Assembly (NCBI GenBank): GCA_947631315.1
Contig: CANRLA010000004.1
Location: forward strand, 1-29,325
Direction of reading: 5' to 3'
DNA length: 29,325 nucleotides
From: an uncultured Clostridia bacterium
GTDB taxonomy: Bacteria > Bacillota > Clostridia > TANB77 > CAG-508
Shown here: positions 17,101 through 25,439 of the stretch, piece by piece
How the letters are laid out: each line of letters opens with the position of its first letter
How positions within the stretch are numbered: position 1 is the stretch's first letter
Position numbers and translations under genes: made by a program
Notes under the pieces: model-generated
The model's input: only the letters and a program-made list of their open reading frames with translations
What the model was told of the DNA's origin: nothing
Databases searched by the model: none

Positions 17101-17432
17101 TCTATATTTTCTTGTGATTTGCCTAAAAATTTTAAATCCTTTTCATGACTTAAAATTGCATCAAAAATAATCTGTGACTTTCCTGATTTTTCAATATTTT
17201 TAAATGTATCTCCATACATTTCTTTTATGACTCTATATGCCATTCTTTCAAAAGATAAAACCTCACACTTTAAAGTTGCTCCTCCCTCGCTTGAATCAAG
17301 AAGCCTTTTTTCAGCAGTAAAAGAAAACTGCTCTGGAGTAATTATATATATCTTCTTAGCATCAGATTTTTTTATCATATTAAAAATATATTCACTTTTT
17401 CCTGTACCTGAAACACCATATATAATTTTCAA
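14121..17432 (-). CDS. addB: ATP-dependent helicase/nuclease subunit B (AddB)
   Basis: AddB pairs with AddA to process double-strand DNA ends at Chi-like sites for RecA loading. The protein is 1103 residues when started at the TTG at 17432, giving MKIIYGVSGTGKSEYIF, with AAAGGAGG 6 nt upstream. An ATG 30 nt earlier would put that ribosome site inside the gene. The Walker A site is GVSGTGKS near the N-terminus. The C-terminal nuclease domain shows EGKIDRVD and IIDYKSSSRDLD. The four iron-sulfur cysteines are one in RTCPFSYFLKYGL and three in CRFCEYKSIC. All expected residues are present. Unlike in most Bacillota, addA is not next to it; dtd follows downstream and a GtrII-like gene precedes it. 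Confidence 0.95.
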   Translation of the reverse strand: MKIIYGVSGTGKSEYIFNMIKKSDAKKIYIITPEQFSFTAEKRLLDSSEGGATLKCEVLSFERMAYRVIKEMYGDTFKNIEKSGKSQIIFDAILSHEKDLKFLGKSQENIDTILTQITEFKKHNISVQALEKQKEETQDEYLKAKLNDMLIMYKALEENIEGKFLDENNLLTILAENIESSHLFDGATFFIDEFAGFTKQEYLVISELNKIAKEVYVTVCTDELRITKSPETDIFYDNKQTVQSLCEIVDLDKDAQIKLTKRYRFKNDELAHLEENLYAIPYKVYNDEVRNIKLYRMENNYEEIEQVASNIVKLVRDEGYRYKDIAVICNDIENYSSLCKAIFSEYEIPVFIDNKKDITQNLLIKYVLSIFDIFTKNWSYESVFNYIKTGFLNLGEEIYDLENYCLKWGIKGNKWYQEPWNYEKARSIDFKDNNSNDKKENDGLNFDNLKEEKYRDEGSANFNKEQEIIVKPLLELKERLKGTKKAKQISKEIYNFLDEQIDKEKLTDEEKEAWNVVCDVLEEISDIFEEKNFSFDNYSKILKIGLSSKELGQIPQTQDKVIVGDLNRSRTHKVRAVFIIGVNDGVFPSSISKEGFFNDKDREELKQTGFELAKGTREKMYEENFNIYKAFSTAEEKLFISYPSSDFDGNNMRKSLIISKLKRIFPRLEEMEKEDDEILTKNITFSKLLNNIEDENWNEVYEWYNKNYKEKLESAVKGLEYTNVPEVLDKEIVKKLYGENLRTSISKLESYRTCPFSYFLKYGLKLSDKEKLNIKPIDTGTFMHNTIDEFFKRTDNIKEITDEEIKEILEKIIDEELLNGGKFMLTSKYRILVQRLKRVLLLSMKYIIESLRCSEFDVMGTEMTFGKGANPPIEVKLDDGRKVLIEGKIDRVDIAKMPDGKYIRIIDYKSSSRDLDLNKFVTGLQIQLITYVDAVCRDNSDVTPAGALYFTMLEPKVLGNTRNMSKEDIEKIIQENYRMQGLVLANVNIIKAMDTNLDEGKSKVIPVTLNKSGEINYSKSNTVTQEEFEKLQKYTNKIIKQISKEIIEGKIDLKPYYSIKEKNTPCRFCEYKSICQFNPKFKGNDYKFIENKSEQEVLDWINN

Positions 17433-17538
17433 AGCAGTCCTCCTTTTGTTTTTATTCAACATTTAATTTTTACTTTTTTGCTTTATTGCATTTTACTAAT
17501 TTTTTATTATGTTTTAATTTATCATTTTCTCAACTTTT

Positions 17539-19089
17539 TCATTTGTATAATCTTACAACTACTGTACCGTCTATTATCTTTATGCTATCTTTTTCAGGAT
17601 ATTGTCCCATTTCTTTATATTCATCTGTTTGAAGCACTTCTCGGCATTCTTCTTCACCTATGACATTCATATTAACACCTTCGCACTCATACAATAGCTT
17701 TTTCCAACTGTCTTGATTGCCCCACCATACAACTGGCCAATCTGCTATAAATCCCCATGACCTGTCATATATCTTGTTTGTATTTACATTTGCATTATCT
17801 TTATTTAAATAGTTAGGGCTTTCAAAATTTCCTATAAATACTACTGGCATATCAATCGTATATCCATCTAATTCTTCAATGCGAGTAACTATTCTTCCAA
17901 TTGCTGATATTGCTTGGTCTTGTGTTAGTTTCATTGCTAAATATGATGCGTTGTCTTGCCATATATATATCCAAACTATTGCTAAACTACAAATCACTAC
18001 TATATAATTACAGATTTTTGCTAAATTTATTTTTGGTAGCATTTCTAATATTTTGAAGAATAGTAAAAAAATAAATATCATAGAACAAGCCATCAATATG
18101 TGTATATCCACATCAGGAACTATTATTTCAATTATTCCAAAACATAAAGGCAATAATGCTACAAAAATCAAAGTTAAAATTATATTAGAAAACTTTGGCT
18201 TATTTTTTATAATTAAATATATCATTGCAATAAAAATTACTGCAAAAATTATAGTGTAAAAAATATTTGTTCCCCAGATTGTATTTGGTATCATTTTATC
18301 ATTAAAGAAATAATTAAAAAAACTTTGATATGACTCAGGTAATAACTTGTTAATATTTAATAATGTGCTTAATCCTATTCGGTTAGCTCCGCTATAATTA
18401 GCTATTGGTAACTTTGAGATTAGTAATACTAAATGAGATATTATGTAATATAAAATAATTCCTATAACTCCCATGCATATATAGCTAAATAAGTTTTTTA
18501 ATATTTGTTTTGCTTCTTTTTTATTTAACGCATCAATTATAAGTGTAAACATACATAAACACATCGTTACTGATATATAAGTTTGATACATTCCGATAGC
18601 AAATGCCAGTAACAAACTACTTAATAGTATTGTATATTTTTTATCTTTATGTTTTCTAACTAAGTAAACTGAAAGTGTTGCTAAAAACATTCCCATTATA
18701 TAGGCATCTGAGCAGTAGAAAAATGTAAATGTTGCAGATATATTTGGAGCTACTGCAAAAAGTATTGCTAGTATGTATTTAAAGTATTTATTTTTTATAT
18801 CTAAAGTATCTATTGCCAAAAGTACTGTTATTCCTAGAAGTATGCTAGTTATCAATGATGCCAATACTGGAGAAACTACTCCTCCCTTTATTGCCTGCAT
18901 AATGCAAAGTCCAAATCTTAATATCATTATTTCCCAAATATTTGCTTGATGATATACATTAAATATTAGATTGTCTGCACCTGTTATCATAAGTGCATAG
19001 AGTTGAAAATGTACTATCATACAAGTAAAAAAAGTTATAAAAAATATGTTTTTTCGCTCTTTATTAAAATAAGATTTAATTTTTTCCAT
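17539..19089 (-). CDS. GtrII-like (glucosyltransferase II family) polytopic membrane protein
   Basis: About 516 residues from the ATG at 19089, which has GGGAGAG 5 nt upstream; a longer opening would overlap ogg. The N-terminal three quarters hold roughly ten or more hydrophobic helices. ALMITGADNL after the first helix provides the Asp residue expected early in a GT-C type transferase. SDAYIMGMFLATLSVYL and MYQTYISVTMCLC resemble the Glucos_trans_II family. The last 120 residues, with WGFIADWPVVWWGN, are predicted to be outside the membrane. In Shigella phages such proteins move glucose from a lipid carrier onto surface polysaccharide. Here a role in decorating a cell-surface glycan is inferred only from the family. 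It starts 16 nt after ogg and is likely co-transcribed with it. Confidence 0.72.
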   Translation of the reverse strand: MEKIKSYFNKERKNIFFITFFTCMIVHFQLYALMITGADNLIFNVYHQANIWEIMILRFGLCIMQAIKGGVVSPVLASLITSILLGITVLLAIDTLDIKNKYFKYILAILFAVAPNISATFTFFYCSDAYIMGMFLATLSVYLVRKHKDKKYTILLSSLLLAFAIGMYQTYISVTMCLCMFTLIIDALNKKEAKQILKNLFSYICMGVIGIILYYIISHLVLLISKLPIANYSGANRIGLSTLLNINKLLPESYQSFFNYFFNDKMIPNTIWGTNIFYTIIFAVIFIAMIYLIIKNKPKFSNIILTLIFVALLPLCFGIIEIIVPDVDIHILMACSMIFIFLLFFKILEMLPKINLAKICNYIVVICSLAIVWIYIWQDNASYLAMKLTQDQAISAIGRIVTRIEELDGYTIDMPVVFIGNFESPNYLNKDNANVNTNKIYDRSWGFIADWPVVWWGNQDSWKKLLYECEGVNMNVIGEEECREVLQTDEYKEMGQYPEKDSIKIIDGTVVVRLYK

Positions 19090-19105
19090 TACTTCTCTCC
19101 CGTAT

Positions 19106-19948
19106 TTATGCTTCTCTTTTCCAGTAAAATAAATATTGTTGTGCAATTCCTTGAAGTGCGCCAAATTTTTCATCAGCTAGTTTTTTTATTTCTTTTTTGC
19201 TTACTTTATTTTCATCGGGGTTATGTATATAAAGTTCGTTCATTACTCTCCTTACCCATACATCAATTGGGAATACATCAAATCTTTTCAAATCAGAAAA
19301 TAAAAGAATGCAGTCTGCAACTTTAGGTCCGACACCTGCAAGCTCTAGTAGCTTTTCTCTAGCTTCATTTGTTGAAATATTATAAAGCATATTCAAATCA
19401 AATTCTCCACTTGCAATTTTTCTAGTCGTTTCAAAAACTCTTTCATCTCTAAATCCTAATCCTAGATTTCTAAGATCCTCCACACTTGCTTTTGACAACT
19501 CTTTAGGACTTGGAAAAGCATAATATTCTCTTCCGTCAAACTCTATTTTTTCACCATAAGCCTTTGAAATTCTTTCAATAATACCTTTTATTCTTGGTAT
19601 ATTGTTATTTGCTGAAATTATAAAAGAAATTATGGTTTCCCATAAATCTTGATTTAGAATTCTTATTCCTTTTCCATAAGAAATACTATTTTTCAAGTTA
19701 TCATCAACAACTTCAAGTTTATCAATTATAGATTTGTAGTCTCTGTTTAAATCAAAATAATCATTAATTTCTTGTAAGTTACAATTTCCTGTAAAGACAA
19801 TTTTTTCATCTTGCTTTTTCACATTTAATACATTTTTGTGGAAAACTCCTGTATAACTTCCATCATCTTCTCTATTCCATCTAAAACATTGACCACATTC
19901 AAAAACATCTTTTGGCTCAAAATTTTCACATTTAATTTCTATAGTCAT
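19106..19948 (-). CDS. ogg: 8-oxoguanine DNA glycosylase (OGG1-type HhH-GPD)
   Basis: A 280-residue base-excision repair enzyme that removes oxidised guanine opposite cytosine and can nick the abasic site. The N-terminal domain has QCFRW in GQCFRWNREDDGSY. The helix-hairpin-helix plus GPD region reads ELAGVGPKVADCILLF, with the catalytic Lys of the loop. It is followed by the catalytic Asp in FPIDVWVRRV. This is the eukaryote-like OGG1 form found in many Clostridia, distinct from MutM. It follows the radical SAM gene by 60 nt and precedes the GtrII-like gene by 16 nt on the same strand. Confidence 0.93.
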   Translation of the reverse strand: MTIEIKCENFEPKDVFECGQCFRWNREDDGSYTGVFHKNVLNVKKQDEKIVFTGNCNLQEINDYFDLNRDYKSIIDKLEVVDDNLKNSISYGKGIRILNQDLWETIISFIISANNNIPRIKGIIERISKAYGEKIEFDGREYYAFPSPKELSKASVEDLRNLGLGFRDERVFETTRKIASGEFDLNMLYNISTNEAREKLLELAGVGPKVADCILLFSDLKRFDVFPIDVWVRRVMNELYIHNPDENKVSKKEIKKLADEKFGALQGIAQQYLFYWKREA

Positions 19949-20008
19949 AAATATCTACTCTTTCTAATTAAGTCATTCAACTTTTTTAGACTTAATTTTA
20001 TATTTCAA

Positions 20009-21046
20009 TTAAAATGTTTCAACAATTTCTATTTCAAATTTTCCTGGTTTCAAATTTTCATCTTGTTTTACAATTACATCAAGGTCATATAATTCTTTAA
20101 GTTTATTAATATTTTCTTTTTTATGTCCAACAACATTATTTATATCTTCTGAATTTACTCTAATTTCAATAGTTTTAACTTTAGTATTTATGTTTTTAAT
20201 CTTTTCTGCAATACTGTCATACCACATTCCCGCTTCAACTAATTGTCTAAATGCTGGGTGATATGGACCAGCAACAACTTCACTTTTATCATCTTTTGGG
20301 TCTGTTATTTCTTCAGTATTTTGAAGACCTATACGAATAACATTAATGTGCTTTTTTCTGAACATATATGTAATTGTTTTTGCTCTTTCTACAGCTTGTT
20401 CAACAGTAAGAGGTTTATATTCTCCACTTCTGTATTCTTCTTCAAGTTGTGTGCCTTTTATAACTAAAACTGGATAAATTCTAACCATCTTTGGTTTTAA
20501 TTTTATTAAATCTTTTGCAGTATTTATTTCATCTATTTCTGTACTTTCAGGAAGTCCAACCATCATTTGATGTCCAAGTATAAAATGATATCTTCTTATT
20601 AATTTTGAAGCAACTTTTACATCTTCAAATGTGTGATTTCTCTTTGTTTTATTTAAAATATAATCATTTGAAGATTGTACACCTAACTCTATTGTAGTAA
20701 CATTATATTTCTTTAACATTTTAAGAATATCTTTATTTATGTAATCAGGTCTTGTTGAAATTCTTATACTTCCAACCTTTCCTTTTTTTATGTATTCGTT
20801 TGCTGCTTCTAATAATTCTTTTTGTTTTTGTATATCAATTCCTGTAAAACTTCCACCAAAAAATGCAACTTGAACATATTTGCTATCATCTTTAAAATTT
20901 TCAAGATAATACTCTATTGTCTCCGTAACATCATTTGCATCAACATTAGTAGTTTCACCACTAATCTTTTTTTGATTGCAAAAAGTACAATCATTTGGAC
21001 ATCCTAGGTTTGGTACAAAAATTGGTATTATATATTCCTTTTTCAT
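20009..21046 (-). CDS. Elp3-like radical SAM protein (rnc-linked)
   Basis: A 345-residue protein with the radical SAM cluster CPNDCTFC (Cys16, Cys20, Cys23), FFGGSFTG, ISTRPD and IELGVQSSND, all typical of the Elp3/HemN-like group. The C-terminus has an Elp3-like extension but no acetyltransferase domain. It is the uncharacterised radical SAM gene that in many Clostridia sits directly downstream of rnc, often before smc. A tRNA- or RNA-modifying role is plausible from the Elp3 relationship but unproven. The gap to rnc is only 16 nt, so translation is probably linked. Here ogg follows instead of smc. Confidence 0.85.
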   Translation of the reverse strand: MKKEYIIPIFVPNLGCPNDCTFCNQKKISGETTNVDANDVTETIEYYLENFKDDSKYVQVAFFGGSFTGIDIQKQKELLEAANEYIKKGKVGSIRISTRPDYINKDILKMLKKYNVTTIELGVQSSNDYILNKTKRNHTFEDVKVASKLIRRYHFILGHQMMVGLPESTEIDEINTAKDLIKLKPKMVRIYPVLVIKGTQLEEEYRSGEYKPLTVEQAVERAKTITYMFRKKHINVIRIGLQNTEEITDPKDDKSEVVAGPYHPAFRQLVEAGMWYDSIAEKIKNINTKVKTIEIRVNSEDINNVVGHKKENINKLKELYDLDVIVKQDENLKPGKFEIEIVETF

Positions 21047-21062
21047 AAATTATTCCTTCCAG

Positions 21063-21731
21063 TTATTTTTTATTTTCTTCTAATGCTTTCTTAGCAGCTT
21101 GCATCTCTGCTAACTTTTTGCTTTTACCTGTCCCTGATGCTAAAACTTTACCATTAACAATAACTTCTGATGTAAATATTTTATCATGGTCAGGTCCTTT
21201 TTCTCCTATAACTTTATATTCAATACGAACATCGCCATTTTTTTGTAATTTTTCCTGTAAAACTGTTTTATAGTCCTTTTGTCCAACATTGTGGCTTGCA
21301 AATTCCATAGCTTCAGCAAGATTTTCTATTATAAATTTCTCTGCTTCGTCTAAACCTCCATCAAAATAAATGGCTGCAATAATTGCTTCAATACTATCTG
21401 CTAAAATTGTCGGTTTATTTTTTCCACCACTTAACTCCTCGCTATATCCAACTTTGATATATTGCGAAATGTTATGCTTTTTTGCTACTTCATATAGACT
21501 ATCTTCACAAACTACTTGTGCTCTTACCTTTGTAAGCTCTCCTTCTTTTAGTTTTGGAAATTTATTATATAAATATTTACTAGAAATGAATTCTAGAACA
21601 CTGTCACCTAAAAACTCCAACTTTTCGTTACTCTTTATACCTTTTTCGTGTGCATAAGATATATGAGTTAATGCTTCCCTCAATAAAGATTTATCTTTAA
21701 ATGTATAACCTATACTTTCTTCTATGCTCAT
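21063..21731 (-). CDS. rnc: Ribonuclease III
   Basis: A 222-residue double-strand-specific endoribonuclease that matures rRNA and regulates mRNAs. The N-terminal catalytic domain shows the signature EKLEFLGDSVLEFISSKYLY (about residues 36-55), with the metal-binding Glu and Asp, and a second acidic cluster in LADSIEAIIAAIYFDGG. The C-terminal third is a double-stranded-RNA-binding domain (YKTVLQEKLQKNG ... GTGKSKKLAEMQAAKKAL). The ATG at 21731 follows GAAAGGATAAG. It has its own promoter, and heads the run rnc, radical SAM, ogg, GtrII-like. In related genomes plsX-acpP normally lie directly upstream; here a surface-protein cassette separates them. Confidence 0.96.
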   Translation of the reverse strand: MSIEESIGYTFKDKSLLREALTHISYAHEKGIKSNEKLEFLGDSVLEFISSKYLYNKFPKLKEGELTKVRAQVVCEDSLYEVAKKHNISQYIKVGYSEELSGGKNKPTILADSIEAIIAAIYFDGGLDEAEKFIIENLAEAMEFASHNVGQKDYKTVLQEKLQKNGDVRIEYKVIGEKGPDHDKIFTSEVIVNGKVLASGTGKSKKLAEMQAAKKALEENKK

Positions 21732-21782
21732 ATGAAACTTATCCTTTCTGTTTATATATTATCGAACTATTTTACTTTTTGA

Positions 21783-21811
21783 ATTATATAATATATTTCC
21801 TTGTTTTTCAA
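21783..21811 (-). promoter_or_regulatory. Promoter of the rnc operon
   Basis: TTGAAA (21811-21806), a 17-nt spacer and a perfect TATAAT (21788-21783) on the minus strand, about 50 nt before the rnc start. Confidence 0.8.
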
Positions 21812-21836
21812 TATTTTATACTTTTAATTATGCATA

Positions 21837-21876
21837 AAAAATCTTATTTACTTTATATAAAGTAAATAAGATTTTT
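21837..21876 (-). terminator. Long palindromic terminator ending the surface-protein cassette
   Basis: A perfect inverted repeat with arms of about 18 nt (AAATCTTATTTACTTTAT and its complement), flanked by T-rich sequence on both strands. It ends transcripts of the LamG-type remnant and insulates the rnc promoter. It could work in both directions. Confidence 0.8.
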
Positions 21877-21881
21877 ATAAC

Positions 21882-22498
21882 TCATTCTTTTATTTTTGAA
21901 TGAAAATCTATCGTTTTTTCGTAATTACTAAATATTTCCTCATCTCCTAGAGAATGACCATAAACTCTTATAGCATATACAGACGCTTTTAAAAATCCGG
22001 ATTGTCACGTCTTCACCAACAAAACTTGAACAACATCCAATATAGTATGTATCATAACTGTTCAAGGATTTAAATGTTGACCATACATCTGGTTCCCAAA
22101 CTCCGAGAAATAACTTTTTTACCATTAATGTAAAATGTTTCCTTGTTCGTAATTTCATCCAAAGAAATACTAAAATATAAATCTTGGTCATAATCTAAAG
22201 GAATTTGATGTTTTTCAAATCCAAAGTGTTCCCATGCAGAAATGTAGCCTTCATACCATTGTTCTGAGTTGGCTTCGAATCCATTTGGGATCTTGTGCTT
22301 CGCATTTCCTAAACGCCAAGCTAACTGCTTAATCTTCTGTTCACCATTTTCTTCGGTATCAATTCCGAATGCCAAAGCAGAAAGCTCTTTTCTACTTTCT
22401 GGATTTGATAATTCAATAAAACCATTTAGAATGTTGTCTCCTTTACAAAAAGCTTTTCTATCTATATATATTTTTTCATCATAAATATATTCTCTTTT
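21882..22498 (-). pseudogene. LamG/concanavalin-like domain protein remnant, two frameshifts and no start
   Basis: Three frames have to be joined to read this gene. Frame 1 starts right after a stop (22501-22499) without a start codon: EYIYDEKIYIDRKAFCKG through ...YFSISLDEITNKETFYINGKK. One extra base in the A6 tract at 22115-22120 moves it to frame 2 (GVWEPDVWSTFKSLNSYD... GEDVTIRIF). One extra base in the A4 tract at 21987-21990 moves it to frame 3 (KASVYAIRVYGHSLGDEEIF ... IKE, stop at 21884-21882). The last two parts read like the end of a LamG-type jelly roll ('...DG.kv...g...yIG.......f.g.iyaiRvYnr.Ls..Ei..NY'). The first part I do not recognise. It follows the prepilin-like gene by 12 nt and may once have been its partner or a C-terminal module. 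Confidence 0.7.
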
Positions 22499-22510
22499 TC
22501 ATTATTACAA

Positions 22511-24872
22511 TTAATAATTAAATGTTCCTAAATGGTAACCACATTTTTTGCAACTCCATCTCCACTTTGGTATGTAATTGCATCTAGTACAAACCCAATT
22601 ATACCAGTTATGAGGACCTGGCGTTCCACATGCCGGGCAAGTCGCAACTCCACAAGTTCCGCCTAATCCTGAGAGTTTAAGCGTATGACCACCAATATCA
22701 TCGCAGGTGAAGCAACCATTCGGAGTTCCATCTGGTGCTAGCTCGTTACACCATTGACAGGTTTTGGCCCAGGCCATAATATACCATCCCCCTCCTGAAC
22801 TTTCAGCATTCATAGCTTTAGAGAGACTTCTATCTTGCACAATACATCGGTTATATACATGACCTGATTTACTTCCTGATGTATATGTAGCTGTTCCATG
22901 TCCAGTACACCATTGACATTTATAATAATACACCGCTGGTGACTGACATGTCGCTCCACTTTTTAAGTATGTCGAATTTATGGTTTTGCTATTATAGATA
23001 TGGCCTGCTAAACTTCCAGACTCATATGGTGTACCTCCATAAATACTACATCTACTACATTTCTGTTGATATGTAGCCCTCTTTTGACACGTTGCAGATG
23101 TTACTAAATGTGTAGTATCTGCGTTTGTCCACGCATGACCTAATGCATTTCCTGAAGCAAACGGCGTTCCGCCATATATACTACATCTACTACATTTTTG
23201 ATAGTATGTAGCCTTTGCTGTACATGTTGCTCCTGTAGCTACGTGTGTAGTATCTGCATTCGTCCACGCATGACCTAATGCACCTCCTGAAGCAAACGGC
23301 GTTCCTCCATATGTACTACATCTACTGCATTTTTGATAATATGTAGCTTGCGTTGTACATGTTGCTCCTGCAGCTACGTGTGAAGTATCTGCATTTGTCC
23401 ACGCATGACCTAATGCACTTCCCGATGCAAATGGTGTTCCTCCATATGTACTACATCTACTGCATTTTTGATAATATGTAGCTTGCGTCGTACACGTCGC
23501 TCCTGCAGCTACGTGTGTAGTATCTGCATTTGTCCAAGTATGTCCTAATTCTTGTAATGTTTCTGTTTGACTTTCTTGACATCTTCTACATATATGGGTC
23601 CTTGATCCTTTTTGTGTACAATTTGGTTCTATTCTACTCCACTCTCCAAATAAATGCTCTGTTTCTTTTACATTTAAGCTAGTACAATCTCCTCCATTTG
23701 TTCCATCCCATAATCTAGCATATACTGTATCATTATGATGTATTCCATTTACGTTTACTCCATCTGTCCATCCTTCTTCTGTTGGTCCATTTATTTGGTA
23801 TTGTATGCTTTCATTTTCTTTTGCTTTTCCTCCTTTGGTTATTGTCGTACTTGCTGTTAATTCACTCCATGTTGGCGTATTTATTGTTAAGTTTCCTTCT
23901 GCTACTGTTACTTTTCCTGTTTTGGTTGGTTTTATTTCTGTTATTGTTTCATTTTTCGCTTTATCTATTATTTTTACTTGTACTGGATATTCCCTTTCTT
24001 GAATTAATTTCTTAAATTCATATATTACATCTTTTTTGTTTTCATTCGTTACCCAGCTTTCTCCTCCATCTATACTATATAATATTTCTTCTATTCCACT
24101 CTCTCCATATTTATCATTTCCTTGTTCATCTTTTGCGTCTGCTACTGTTACTGTTATTGTACTACTTGTTGTTGTTACCTCCGGCGTTATTTTTACTGGT
24201 GCTAATTTATCTATTGTATTTATTTGTATACTTGTATATATTTCTCCTTGTTCTCCTAATTTATTTCTTTTACATAAATATACTGTTCCATTTTCTTGTA
24301 CTTCTATTGGGTTTGTATAATCTTCCCATTTTTTTAAGTCTAGACTATATTGTAAATAATATGGATCTTTTACTACACTTATTGTTACTGTTACATTTTC
24401 TTTTGTCCATTCATCATCCGGGTCTACAGTATAACTTATCTCTTCTGCTATTAGTCCTGGTGGTACTGCATATTCTTCTCCTTCTCCTTCATATTCTTCC
24501 CCTTCTGCTGTTATTACAAATATATATCCTTCTGGTGTTTCTAGTTTTGCTCTTTCGTCATCTAGTTGTTTTAACTTTCCCTTCCCTACTAATTCATCTT
24601 TCTTTAGCTCTTCTATTAATTCCTCTATGGTTACTTCTCCCATTTTTGGTATTCCTAAGTTCTCTCTTGCTATCTCTATCGTTTCCATGTATTCTGATAT
24701 CTTATACTTTTTTAGTGTTCCTTTGGTAGCATTAAATATACCATTATCTCCTAGTGTTAAATTTATTGTTACTCCGTAATAATATTAACATTATTATTAT
24801 TGATATTACTAATGCTATTAATGTTACTCCTTCATTTTTTTGTTTTTCTTTATTTTTTCTCATTCGCTTCAT
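22511..24872 (-). CDS. Prepilin-like multidomain surface protein with Cys-rich tandem repeats, frameshifted near its start
   Basis: The gene opens at 24872 (or 24863) with MRKNKEKQKNEGVTLIALV, then a hydrophobic helix matching the first prepilin-like protein. At about 24775 the frame breaks: the helix end (GVTINLTLGDNGIFNATKG) continues in the frame that stays open to 22511, so one extra base compared with the other gene's ACTCCTGATAAT explains it. An internal ATG at 24688 would give 725 residues lacking the export helix. After it come bacterial Ig-like segments (about residues 80-330 of that frame: IDKLAPVKITPEV, DGGESWVTNENK, IIDKAKN). Then follow five or six repeats of about 45 residues with KCSRC, and a tail rich in CxxC (CQWC, CPAC, CTRC, CKKC) like zinc ribbons. 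It is predicted to be exported and cell-surface bound; the function is unknown. If the frameshift is real, the protein is not exported. Confidence 0.78.
22996..23535 (-). repeat. Four 135-bp in-frame tandem repeats (45 aa each)
   Basis: Units begin at about 23535, 23400, 23265 and 23130 on the minus strand, exactly 135 bp apart. The first three are nearly identical at the DNA level and the fourth is more diverged. A degenerate fifth unit extends to about 22855. Each encodes GHAWTNADT..H, ATC, YYQKCSRCS and YGGTPFASG. This suggests recent copy-number change by recombination or slippage. Confidence 0.9.
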
Positions 24873-24914
24873 CTCTCTTTTTTTATTTTTTATTTTTTCT
24901 TCTTTCTATTTTTC

Positions 24915-25382
24915 TTATCTTGTTTCTATTGTGAAATCATATACATTTGAATAATCTCTTGTTGATCCTACATTCATTTGTACACTTTCCCCTGCTTTCA
25001 CTGGTGATATTACTCCATTTATTTTTTCTAACTCATTTCCTTTGTTATCATATAATGTTACTATTATTGGCGTTAATTCCATATCCTTACTTCCTGTATT
25101 TGTTACTGTTGCTAATATCATTGTTCTTCCTTTTCCATTTGTTATTTGTATTCCCTTTACTTCTAGTTCTCCTAATCTTTTTGTTTCTTTTGCTTTTTCA
25201 CTTGTATTTAATTTTGTTCCATCTTCTAATACTTCTACATATTCTTCATTTTTTTGTTCTTGTCCATCTGCTTTTTTCTGTGCTTCTTTGTTTGCAGTTT
25301 TATTCCATATTAATAAAACTACTAATATTACCACACTCACTATAATTAATATACTTATCATTTTCTTCTCATTCTTTTTCAT
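24915..25382 (-). CDS. Membrane-anchored FxLYD-like extracytoplasmic protein
   Basis: About 155 residues starting at the ATG at 25382 (MKKNEKKMISILI...), which has GAAGGAG 6 nt upstream; the longer opening lacks a ribosome site. One N-terminal membrane helix (ILIIVSVVILVVLLIW) is followed by a Lys/Glu/Gln-rich linker. Then comes a beta-sandwich-like domain: LEVKGIQITNG, ILATVTNTGSKDMEL, VTLYDNKGNELEKI, SPVKAGESVQMNV. This is the FxLYD pattern of small secreted domains. It is the first gene of the surface cassette, 42 nt before the prepilin-like gene, and lies directly behind the 187-bp element copy B. A role in assembly or anchoring of the prepilin-like protein is inferred from position only. 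Confidence 0.75.
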   Translation of the reverse strand: MKKNEKKMISILIIVSVVILVVLLIWNKTANKEAQKKADGQEQKNEEYVEVLEDGTKLNTSEKAKETKRLGELEVKGIQITNGKGRTMILATVTNTGSKDMELTPIIVTLYDNKGNELEKINGVISPVKAGESVQMNVGSTRDYSNVYDFTIETR

Positions 25383-25439
25383 GTTTTTCTCCTTCTTTCT
25401 TTTTATAAATACTATATTTATGTACATATGTTAAATTTT

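Noticed and set aside
22996..23535. CRISPR array
   Set aside because: The repeats are 135 bp, contiguous, in frame and coding, without spacers, and no cas genes are nearby.
24133..25434. Long leucine/phenylalanine-rich open frames on the plus strand
   Set aside because: They are antisense shadows of the prepilin-like and FxLYD-like genes, caused by AT-rich codon bias, with no ribosome sites.
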